From assembly GCA_035493895.1 (NCBI GenBank), contig DATJHM010000035.1, forward strand, positions 1 through 48,393: a stretch of DNA of 48,393 nucleotides, read 5' to 3'. This document shows, piece after piece, positions 14,686-21,867 of the stretch. The translations under genes and the position numbers were made by a program. Within the stretch, counting starts at the first letter, position 1. The number at the start of each line of letters is the position of its first letter. The notes beneath the pieces are model-generated. The model ran no database searches. It was given only the letters and a program-made list of their open reading frames with translations, and was not told the origin of the DNA. Source of the stretch: DATJHM01 sp035493895 (GTDB taxonomy: Bacteria; Chloroflexota; Ktedonobacteria; Ktedonobacterales; Ktedonobacteraceae).

Positions 14686-17322
14686 ATGACTGTAGGTCTG
14701 GTTATCGTTTCTCATAGTGCTCAATTAGCCGCTGGAGTCGTCGAGCTCGCCCGGCAGATGACGCAGGGGCAAACTCCGCTGGCCGCCGCCGGAGGGGGGC
14801 CTGATGACATTCTGGGCACATCGGCAGATAAGATCCTTGAAGCGATACAACAGGTCGAAAGTCCTGATGGCGTTCTCCTCCTGCTTGATCTCGGCAGTGC
14901 CATTCTTTCCGCTGAAATGGCATTGGAGATGTATGATTCGGCCGAACCTGCCGAGATCGCGCTGAGTTATGCACCACTGGTCGAAGGTTGTGTCGCGGCT
15001 GCACTCGAAGCTTCGCTGGGTCGCTCTCTCGCACAGGTCAAGCAGGCTGCCGAAAAGACTGCTTCTGTGCAACATCTGAAGCAACTCAAGCCGCTCGACG
15101 ATGTGGAGGCAGAGGAGATACCAGCCTCTTCGCCCGCTGAACCTCTCGCAGAACCAGCCGCCAGCCTTGAAGTGCAACTTATTTTACATAATCCAGCAGG
15201 TCTGCACGCTCGTCCGGCCAGCCTTTTTGTGCAAACCGCTGCACGCTTCCAGGCAGAGATTCAGGTACTGGCAACAACAAAGAATCGCCAGGCAAATGCT
15301 GTCAGTATTATGGACGTGCTGGGCCTGGGCGCTCGTCAGGGTGACACTATTATCGTGCGTGCGAGTGGCCGCGAAGCGCAGGCAGCTCTTGATGCGCTGA
15401 GCACACTGGTTCAAGCAAACTTCTATGAGACCAGCCTACCGGCTGAAACACGTGAACAGACAAAGCAGGTCGCTACACCGGACGCATCGCAACCTCAGCA
15501 AGCACAGGAGCGCACAGTTTCCCAGGCATCTCACGCGTCCTGGCACGGCACCAGAACCTCGTCAGGAGCAGCCATCGGCCCCGCTTTACGCTATACCGGC
15601 AGTACACTCTCTCTACAAGCTGTACCCACACACACGATCGCGGAGAGTCAGATAGCAGATGAGCAGGAACAACTGCGCTCAACGCTTCACGCCACCGCTC
15701 AAGAATTGAACCGGTTGGCAAAAGAGGTACGACGAAACGTTGGAGAGGATGAGGGAGGCATTTTTGAAGCGCAGGCCCTGATGCTACAGGATCCCAAATT
15801 GCACACGATTGCTCAGAGGCTTATTAGCGAACAGCATCTCTCGGCGGTCAGCGCCCTCGCCCAGGCAGGCGAGCAACAGGCGCAGACGCTTGAGCAGCTT
15901 GATAACACCCTGCTTGCTGCCCGCGCAATCGATGTGCGCGATGCGGTGGGACGAGCGTTACGCAAGCTGGGAGTGCAGGCAGACAGCCCTCAGGATCTGA
16001 CGAATCTCAGCCAGCCGGTGATTTTGCTGGCAAATGATCTCACGCCCTCTGATACCGCTCAGCTCACACCGGAGCAGGTTATAGGGATCTGCACGACGCA
16101 GGGAGGACCAACCGCTCACTCCGCCATTATTGCGCGCACGCTGGGCATCCCGGCAATTTCAGGTCTATCTGAGGCCGCTCTACAAGCCATTCATGATGGG
16201 GATGAGCTGGGTCTGGATGCTGATCACGGCTTGCTCTATCACCAGCCTGCATCTGATATACGCGACCAGCTCAACCAGCGCATCGCTGCCCAGCAAAATG
16301 CGCGCGCCCGACAACAACAATCGGCCTGGCAGGCTCAAGGACCACTCATGGTCCAGGGACGCCACATTCATCTGCTGGCGAATATAGGCAGCGAGGCCGA
16401 GGCCAGCAACGCGCGCCGCTGGGGTGCAGAGGGGGTTGGTCTGCTTCGCACCGAGTTTCTTTTTGGAGGCTCCGCAACGCTCCCGAACGAGGAAGAACAA
16501 TTCCAACGCTATCAACAGGTCTTCCGCGCATTCCTCGGCGAGGGCACGACTGCCGATAAGCCCATCGTCGTCCGCACACTGGATGCGGGAGCCGACAAGC
16601 CCTTCCCGGCGTTAGAGGCTGCGATCGGTCTCCAGAAAGAGGCCAATCCGGCCCTCGGTCTGCGCGGCGTCCGCATTCATCTGGCCCATGAAGATCTCCT
16701 GGAAATACAATTAAGTGCGCTCCTGCGTGCGGCCAGTGCGACGAGCACAGAACTTCACATTATGTTTCCGATGATCACGACGTTGGAAGAGTTGCGCAGC
16801 GCTCGTGCCGTTTTTGATCGTGCCTATAAGAAATTGCAACAGCAAAAGGTAAAGCTTCCCGCGCATATTCCGGTGGGAATTATGGTCGAAGTGCCTGCGG
16901 CGGCCTTGATGGCGCATGAGCTGGCTCAACAGGCGGACTTCTTCAGCATCGGGGCCAATGATCTACTGCAATATACCCTGGCCTGTGATCGCACAAACAG
17001 CACGGTCTCGTATCTCTATGATCCCTTGCAACCGGCTGTACTACGCTTGATTCAGCAGATCGCGGCGGCTGGCTGTCAGGCCGGGAAACCGGTGGCGGTC
17101 TGCGGTGAGATCGCCAGTGATGTACGTCTGGCTCCGATTCTGGTGGGTATGGGCGTAGACGAACTCAGCATGACACCCACCGCATTAGGCGCAGTGAGAG
17201 AGGTATTGAGCAAGAGTACCGCGAGCAGCATTGATGAGCTGGTGCAAAAAGCGGTACATGCGAGCACGGTTGCAGAGGTTGGACAGGCCTGTGATCAATT
17301 CCTGGCTACACAGGCCGGGTAA
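14686..17322 (+). CDS. dhaM: DhaM-HPr-Enzyme I fusion: complete PEP phosphorelay for dihydroxyacetone kinase
   Basis: An 878-residue three-part phosphotransferase. Residues about 1-130 are the DhaM EIIA-like domain (VGLVIVSHSAQLAAG, phosphorylatable His10, and LLLLDLGSAILSAEMA). Residues about 163-250 are HPr (LHNPAGLHARPASLFV, His174, with VSIMDVLGLGA at the Ser46 region). Residues about 290-878 are a full Enzyme I. That part has an N-terminal phosphohistidine domain (GGPTAHSAIIARTLGIPAI, His478) and the C-terminal PEP-binding barrel (GVGLLRTEFLF, VRTLDAGADKPFP, SIGANDLLQYTLACDR, CGEIASD with catalytic Cys near 806). Escherichia coli DhaM has only the N-terminal part of Enzyme I. Here PEP autophosphorylation should occur in the same chain. 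AGGGAGGA precedes the ATG. Confidence 0.95.
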   Translation: MTVGLVIVSHSAQLAAGVVELARQMTQGQTPLAAAGGGPDDILGTSADKILEAIQQVESPDGVLLLLDLGSAILSAEMALEMYDSAEPAEIALSYAPLVEGCVAAALEASLGRSLAQVKQAAEKTASVQHLKQLKPLDDVEAEEIPASSPAEPLAEPAASLEVQLILHNPAGLHARPASLFVQTAARFQAEIQVLATTKNRQANAVSIMDVLGLGARQGDTIIVRASGREAQAALDALSTLVQANFYETSLPAETREQTKQVATPDASQPQQAQERTVSQASHASWHGTRTSSGAAIGPALRYTGSTLSLQAVPTHTIAESQIADEQEQLRSTLHATAQELNRLAKEVRRNVGEDEGGIFEAQALMLQDPKLHTIAQRLISEQHLSAVSALAQAGEQQAQTLEQLDNTLLAARAIDVRDAVGRALRKLGVQADSPQDLTNLSQPVILLANDLTPSDTAQLTPEQVIGICTTQGGPTAHSAIIARTLGIPAISGLSEAALQAIHDGDELGLDADHGLLYHQPASDIRDQLNQRIAAQQNARARQQQSAWQAQGPLMVQGRHIHLLANIGSEAEASNARRWGAEGVGLLRTEFLFGGSATLPNEEEQFQRYQQVFRAFLGEGTTADKPIVVRTLDAGADKPFPALEAAIGLQKEANPALGLRGVRIHLAHEDLLEIQLSALLRAASATSTELHIMFPMITTLEELRSARAVFDRAYKKLQQQKVKLPAHIPVGIMVEVPAAALMAHELAQQADFFSIGANDLLQYTLACDRTNSTVSYLYDPLQPAVLRLIQQIAAAGCQAGKPVAVCGEIASDVRLAPILVGMGVDELSMTPTALGAVREVLSKSTASSIDELVQKAVHASTVAEVGQACDQFLATQAG

Positions 17323-17627
17323 AAACAACACAGAGATATCACGATAATCGTAGAGGCGGGGCTTGTCTCCGCCTGGGGGCTTGTCTCCGCCTGGGGGCGC
17401 GATTATGGCGTCCCTTGCCAATGTTCCTTATTTTATGTTATACAGTTTATGTCAACTTTGATCCAATCCACGTATCGCAACGAAGCGTTATTGGCCCATG
17501 TATGGTCTTCTCCTTGTAGCACAGTCTCACAATGCGTCTGAACGAATGTTGTTTTTTGTTCAGCGACATTACCACGAGTCGTATGCTCACACGTGCTCTC
17601 CCGTCAGAGAGCGTGAAAGGACCCTCA
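17323..17627. other. Intergenic region with a short GC-rich repeat
   Basis: No coding sequence is supported. It contains the REP-like repeat at 17344-17406. The rest up to the start at 17628 has no clear promoter; AT-rich TTTTATGTTATACAG near 17430 may be part of one. The ribosome binding site for the next gene is GAAAGGA. Confidence 0.4.
17344..17406. repeat. REP-like repeat with two tandem 'GGGGCTTGTCTCCGCCTG' units
   Basis: ATAATCG (17344-17350) and CGATTAT (17400-17406) bracket a GC-rich core. The core holds two direct copies of a 17-18 base unit containing CTTGTCTCCGCCTG. A related element with the same core (CGTAGAGGCG then GGCTTGTCTCCGCCTG) occurs at 23463-23506. This is probably a dispersed short repeat family; it may also act as terminator of the dha operon. 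Confidence 0.65.
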
Positions 17628-18698
17628 ATGAAGAACGGATCATTTGTTTTGGATGCGCATACTGGATTCTGGGATGCCAGTAAAGAGAATTGTAAAAATC
17701 GTTTCGGTGATGCTTTTATCGAGACCTTCTACGCCTTCCACACTGGCTTTAATCCGCCTGATCCCCAATGGCACATGGATTATGAGACTCGCTTCCGCAA
17801 GGTAGATCCTGACTGGTATCTTGAAGAGGTATTTGTCAAAGGTGATGCGGATATGGCGATCCTCTCCACCCAGGTTTTGCTGGATTTCTATCACAAGGGG
17901 TTCTGCTCTGCTGATCGCAATATGCAGATGCGCGCCCGGGCTCCTGAGCGTATCATCTCTCTCGGCGGCGTCGATCCTCGTATGCCCAATGCAGTCGATG
18001 AGGTCACGCGTCAGGTGAAAGATTGTGGTGTTCAGGGATTTAAGTGGTATACGGCCGAGTGGCGTGGTCAGTCGCGAGGTTGGAGCGCGAACGATCCGAT
18101 GGTTTTCCCACTGTATGAGAAATGTATCGAGCTGGACATCAAAAATATGCATTTCCATAAAGGGCCCGCCGTTGAGCCGCTCACCCTGGCGAAATTTGAT
18201 GTACGCGACATCGACGAACCTGCATGGCTCTATCCAGAGCTCAACTTTATTATCGACCATATTGGTCTGCCGCGCCTTGACGATTTCTGCTGGATTGCGG
18301 CGCGCTGTCCCAACGTCTATGGCTCGCTTGCCGTTGCGCTCGCCTTTATCCACAACCGCCCACGCTATTTTGCCGAGATGATGGCAAATCTGCTCTTCTG
18401 GCTTGGTCCCGATCGCATCATCTACGGCACCGACTTCCCCATCTGGTATCCCCACTGGCAGCTCAACGAGTTCATGGCCTTTGAACTTCCTGAGGATATC
18501 AAGCAGGAATACGGTGTTGATCTGACGCCGGAGATCAAACAGAAGATTATCGGTGGGAATATCGCTCGCCTCTACAATATCGATACCGAAAGCAAGCTAA
18601 AGCAGTTCGCAAACGATGAGATCGCACAACGCAAGCATGCCTATCAGAAGGAGCATCCAGCCACGGATACGGGCATTACCGGGACGGTGTCGCGATGA
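17628..18698 (+). CDS. Amidohydrolase-family protein of the diiron-monooxygenase accessory (MimE-like) type
   Basis: A 356-residue metal-dependent-hydrolase-fold protein. The ATG at 17628 follows GAAAGGA. From memory, blocks such as GFKWYTAEWRGQSRGW, HFHKGPAVEPL, IIDHIGLPRLDDFCWIA, GSLAVALAFIHNRPRYFAEM and IYGTDFPIW match the amidohydrolase encoded next to actinobacterial propane/acetone monooxygenases (mim/prm clusters), where it is needed for making an active enzyme. Family metal sites are only partly kept: the first motif reads D9-A-H11-T-G13, so the second histidine of the usual HxH is glycine. The later His and Asp (YGTD) remain. It opens a four-gene unit with ATGA-type overlaps. It may act in assembly rather than catalysis. 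Confidence 0.82.
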   Translation: MKNGSFVLDAHTGFWDASKENCKNRFGDAFIETFYAFHTGFNPPDPQWHMDYETRFRKVDPDWYLEEVFVKGDADMAILSTQVLLDFYHKGFCSADRNMQMRARAPERIISLGGVDPRMPNAVDEVTRQVKDCGVQGFKWYTAEWRGQSRGWSANDPMVFPLYEKCIELDIKNMHFHKGPAVEPLTLAKFDVRDIDEPAWLYPELNFIIDHIGLPRLDDFCWIAARCPNVYGSLAVALAFIHNRPRYFAEMMANLLFWLGPDRIIYGTDFPIWYPHWQLNEFMAFELPEDIKQEYGVDLTPEIKQKIIGGNIARLYNIDTESKLKQFANDEIAQRKHAYQKEHPATDTGITGTVSR

Positions 18699-18994
18699 CC
18701 GTTGATCTTGAGGCGATTCGCAGAGCGGCAGGCTCGACACGTGATCCAGAAATTCGCCGCTCATTGAGCGAGATGGGTCTGCTCGACGAGGTTGAGGAGA
18801 GAGAGGGACAGGTGACCGTGCATTTTCATCTCACAAGTCCGCTCTGTCCCTCGAAGTTCGCGACCAGCATCGGCAAAGAGATCAGGAGGCGCGTCGAGGC
18901 GATACCGGGCGTGACCTCGTGCCGGGTCGTCCTGCGCGATCATTTTCTAGGTGATAAACTGCAAGAGTTGATAAATGCACGAGGCCAACGATGA
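18695..18994 (+). CDS. MIP18/DUF59-family metal-cluster assembly protein (MimF/PaaD-like)
   Basis: A 99-residue protein overlapping the upstream gene by four bases (ATGA). Family features: a DPEIRRSLSEMGLLDEV helix-turn near the N-terminus, the strand VTVHFHLTSPLCPSKFA with the conserved cysteine, and a final GVTSCRVVL strand. Members deliver or help insert iron or iron-sulfur centres (SufT, PaaD, MIP18). The pairing with the MimE-like amidohydrolase and an alcohol dehydrogenase is the arrangement seen in soluble diiron monooxygenase clusters. It probably works in the maturation of a metalloenzyme that is not encoded in this window. Confidence 0.88.
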   Translation: MTVDLEAIRRAAGSTRDPEIRRSLSEMGLLDEVEEREGQVTVHFHLTSPLCPSKFATSIGKEIRRRVEAIPGVTSCRVVLRDHFLGDKLQELINARGQR

Positions 18995-19839
18995 AACCAG
19001 CACGCATTCTTGCTGGTCGCCGGGAGAGTGAGCTCCTTACTCTCCCCTCCGTCCAGCGTATGACCGAGATACTGGCCCGACGCTGCCGCGAAGAGTCCTG
19101 GATACGCACGACAGTCGCCAGCCTTGAACGCTTTCGCGCCCTCAGCGGCTTCCGCGAATTGCGCGATCTCGAAGCATTATGTTCACAGGCACAAAATGAT
19201 GTGAGCATCGCGGAACAGGCACTGAACGATTTTGCGTGTACATTGCGCGGCTATAGTGGCAGTCAGATTTCGGGATTGGCGATGGGGCCCAAGATCTGGT
19301 TTCGCCTCAATGGTGTCATGGTTCCCTGGCGTCCATTGACGGAGGAACCAGTGCCGCAAAAGCAGGAACAACAGGGTCCCGAGCAATTTATCCTGCTGGC
19401 GCTGATCGGCAGTGGTCTGCGCATGGCCGAGCTGTTGCGCTTGCGCGTTGGTGATATTGGCTCGCTCGATAGCGAGGGTATGCTCATTCCCGATAGTGCC
19501 GCCGATCCGCTTGCGGTACAGCATAGGCCACGCCTTGGCAAACAGGGTGAACGGATCACGTTCCTGACATTTCAGGCACGTCAGGCCCTGCTTGCCTGGC
19601 TCGCCTCCACGCCCGCGCAGAGTACGCTGGATACACCGCTCATCGAGATTTCCGGCGGGACCATGTCGCTTCGCCAGAGCATTCTGCGTGCGCGTCGTCG
19701 TAATCAAGCATTGATCAGTGCTGGCAGCAACGTAAATGTAGCCCTGTGTCGCGCCACTGGTGATTTCTTCCGCTCCTGGGGCCTGCCCGGTTCCCGCTTC
19801 GAAGGAGTGGACGATTTGAATATTGAGGAGTTTTTCTGA
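18991..19839 (+). CDS. Degenerate tyrosine-recombinase-like protein embedded in the operon
   Basis: A 282-residue protein overlapping the DUF59 gene by four bases and the dehydrogenase by one. GAGG lies just before its ATG. Residues about 15-90 look like the SAM-like core-binding domain of phage integrases. Residues about 125-270 look like the catalytic domain. Arg I is in SGLRMAELLRLRVGDI (R144), and a beta-hairpin lysine is in RLGKQGERITFLT (K184). The HxxR box is reduced to ALCRATGDFF (R254 kept, His lost). The chain stops about 28 residues later with no tyrosine nucleophile. It should not recombine DNA. Its translational coupling to metabolic genes suggests a co-opted role, for example regulatory or DNA-binding. 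Function unknown. Confidence 0.78.
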   Translation: MKPARILAGRRESELLTLPSVQRMTEILARRCREESWIRTTVASLERFRALSGFRELRDLEALCSQAQNDVSIAEQALNDFACTLRGYSGSQISGLAMGPKIWFRLNGVMVPWRPLTEEPVPQKQEQQGPEQFILLALIGSGLRMAELLRLRVGDIGSLDSEGMLIPDSAADPLAVQHRPRLGKQGERITFLTFQARQALLAWLASTPAQSTLDTPLIEISGGTMSLRQSILRARRRNQALISAGSNVNVALCRATGDFFRSWGLPGSRFEGVDDLNIEEFF

Positions 19840-20867
19840 TGAAAGCCGTTCGTTTGCATCGCTATGAACAATCGCCCATAGTTGAGGAAGTCGCGGAACC
19901 AAAGATCACTGGCCCTCACGACGTCATCGTACGTATCGGAGGAGCGGGTCTTTGTCGCACCGATCTACATATTATCGAGGGTCAGTGGAAAGAGAAGTCG
20001 AACGTAGCTCTTCCGTATATTCTGGGACATGAAAATGCGGGCTGGGTCCATGAGATTGGCTCGGCCGTAAGCAACGTCGCCGTGGGCGATACAGTGATCG
20101 TGCATCCGTTGATCACCTGTGGCCTTTGCCGGGCCTGTCGTGCGGGCGATGACATGCATTGCGCCAACCAGTCTTTTCCGGGTATTTCTGTCGACGGCGG
20201 CATGGCCCAGTTGCTCAAAACCACGGCGCGGGCCGTCGTCAAGCTCGATCCCAGCCTCGCGCCGAAAGATATCGCCGCCCTGGCCGATGCAGGTCTGACC
20301 GCATATCATGCCATCAACAAAGCGGCGAAGATCCTCTATCCCGGCACAAAAGCCGTGGTCATTGGCGCGGGTGGCCTGGGGCATATCGGTATTCAATGTC
20401 TGAAAGCGCTGACGCCAGCCGAGATCATCGTCGTTGATCGTTCAGCCGCTGCGCTGGAATTGACGAGAGGATGGGGAGCTGATCATACCGTTCAGGTGGA
20501 TGGCTCGCAGGTCAGGAAAGTCAAAGAGATCACCAACGGACTGGGAGCCGAGGCGATTATCGACTTCGTCGGCGAAGGCGGGTCCATCGAGGATGGTATC
20601 GGCATGTTGCGTCAGGGTGGGAGTTATTATGTCATCGGCTATGGTGGCAGACTTAATATCCCGACCATCGACATCATCTCGAACGAGATCAACTTTGTCG
20701 GCAATCTGGTTGGCACCTACAACGATCTTGCCGAGCTCATGACCCTGACCAAACAGGGCAAAGTCACGCTCCACACGGCGACCTATCCGCTCGACGCCGC
20801 CCTGGACGCCATACACGATCTCGATTCTGGTAAACTACGCGGTCGTGGCATTCTCATTCCTGCCTGA
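19839..20867 (+). CDS. Zinc-dependent NAD(P) alcohol dehydrogenase (medium chain)
   Basis: A 342-residue MDR-family enzyme. Catalytic zinc ligands are seen in GLCRTDLH and LGHENAGW. The structural zinc is held by the four cysteines of CGLCRACRAGDDMHC, and the Rossmann motif is VVIGAGGLGHIGIQ with an acidic residue (VVDRS) favouring NAD. The closing GRGILIP is typical. Its start overlaps the stop of the integrase-like gene (TGATG). In propane or acetone monooxygenase clusters the corresponding dehydrogenase oxidises the alcohol product. That role fits here only if a monooxygenase is encoded elsewhere. Confidence 0.93.
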   Translation: MKAVRLHRYEQSPIVEEVAEPKITGPHDVIVRIGGAGLCRTDLHIIEGQWKEKSNVALPYILGHENAGWVHEIGSAVSNVAVGDTVIVHPLITCGLCRACRAGDDMHCANQSFPGISVDGGMAQLLKTTARAVVKLDPSLAPKDIAALADAGLTAYHAINKAAKILYPGTKAVVIGAGGLGHIGIQCLKALTPAEIIVVDRSAAALELTRGWGADHTVQVDGSQVRKVKEITNGLGAEAIIDFVGEGGSIEDGIGMLRQGGSYYVIGYGGRLNIPTIDIISNEINFVGNLVGTYNDLAELMTLTKQGKVTLHTATYPLDAALDAIHDLDSGKLRGRGILIPA

Positions 20868-20890
20868 GAAGTAATAGAAGTTATATGCTC

Positions 20891-20951
20891 AGGACGAGAA
20901 AATATGAAGCGAGAACTAGAAATAGTCTCTCACTTCGTATTTTCTCGTCCT
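20891..20951. terminator. Long hairpin between convergent genes (probable bidirectional terminator)
   Basis: AGGACGAGAAAATA (20891-20904) pairs perfectly with TATTTTCTCGTCCT (20938-20951). The pairing continues inward through GAAG/CTTC and GAGA/TCTC with one mismatch, giving a stem of about 24 bp. There is no long T-run. Its place between the dehydrogenase and the convergent membrane-protein gene suggests termination or transcript end protection. Confidence 0.7.
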
Positions 20952-20999
20952 ACAGGTGTGACTGTATTACTGCCACACGCACATCTGTCAGACACCACC

Positions 21000-21659
21000 T
21001 TATACTTCTACGCTTTGGGCACTATGCCCATTGTGAGAGGGCAATTGTTGCTGCTCAGTAGCAAGGACAGCACGTTGCTTGATAATCTCACCAATGGCAT
21101 GTCCTTCATCCCCAGTAGCCGACGCGATGATAAGTGAGAGCCGCGAGCAAGTATGTGCCTTGTCTATACCTTCCAATCCCTGGCAAATGCTGTTCGCAAG
21201 CATATAATTTTGTAAGCGCTCAAGGCTCTTGTGAAACGTCTGGAGCCGATCAGACTCCCGGTTATAGAGATAGAAACTGACACCAGAAAGGACCTGAACG
21301 AAGGTGCCCGCAACTACGCTGACAACAGTAGTTGTGATATTGCTAGATAGTCCAAACACCATAAAAATGACGATGCTGAAGAAGAGCAGGATACCAATAC
21401 CAGCGAAGATAAGCGCAAAGATGAAGCTAAGATTAACTCGAAACAGAATATCTTTGTGATATTGCGTATTCATCTCCAGTTGCAGTGCGAGCGTCTCTTT
21501 GATATCGTTTATTTCTGCTACTTTAAATTTATGCTGAATCTGATCACATACCTGGATTACCTTCTTCGTATGAGAACGTATGATCAAGATGCTGGAAATC
21601 ACAGTAGCAACGACAACAAGAAACGCCATTCCTATCCAGATAGCAGCTGTTAAAACCAT
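21000..21659 (-). CDS. TRADD-N-associated-type membrane protein (conflict-system-like)
   Basis: A 219-residue protein; the ATG at 21659 is chosen because GGAGGTGG lies six bases upstream. An N-terminal membrane helix (AAIWIGMAFLVVVATVISS) is followed by a soluble helical stretch. Two further membrane helices come next (FIFALIFAGIGILLFFSIVIF and TVVSVVAGTFVQVLSGVSFYLY), and then NRESDRLQTFHKSLERLQNYMLANSIC. The last two helices plus this FYLYN...FHxxLERxQxYxLA block closely resemble the TRADD-N-associated transmembrane domain described by comparative genomics in bacterial conflict systems, from memory. The partner domains usual in such systems are not fused here. It is divergent from a HEAT-repeat gene. 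Codon and base use look no different from neighbours. Confidence 0.68.
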   Translation of the reverse strand: MVLTAAIWIGMAFLVVVATVISSILIIRSHTKKVIQVCDQIQHKFKVAEINDIKETLALQLEMNTQYHKDILFRVNLSFIFALIFAGIGILLFFSIVIFMVFGLSSNITTTVVSVVAGTFVQVLSGVSFYLYNRESDRLQTFHKSLERLQNYMLANSICQGLEGIDKAHTCSRLSLIIASATGDEGHAIGEIIKQRAVLATEQQQLPSHNGHSAQSVEV

Positions 21660-21867
21660 AGTCCACCTCCAGAACATAAACACTTTCTCTAAAAACGTGG
21701 CATAAATTCATTTTTTGCTGTTGCCATTTTCAGTAGAGAACTCAGCAATTTACATAATTGGAGATCTTTCACCATCTTGAGCAGATCGTACAAACACGCA
21801 GATTTGCCACTTTTTCTGTGCGGGAAAAGAAGAGTTCTATACCAAGAATTAATGAGTTGAGGAAACT

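Noticed and set aside
14686..17322. Pseudogene or assembly artefact producing the DhaM-HPr-EI fusion
   Set aside because: All three domains are complete with active-site residues in one frame and natural-looking linkers, so a genuine fusion is more likely.
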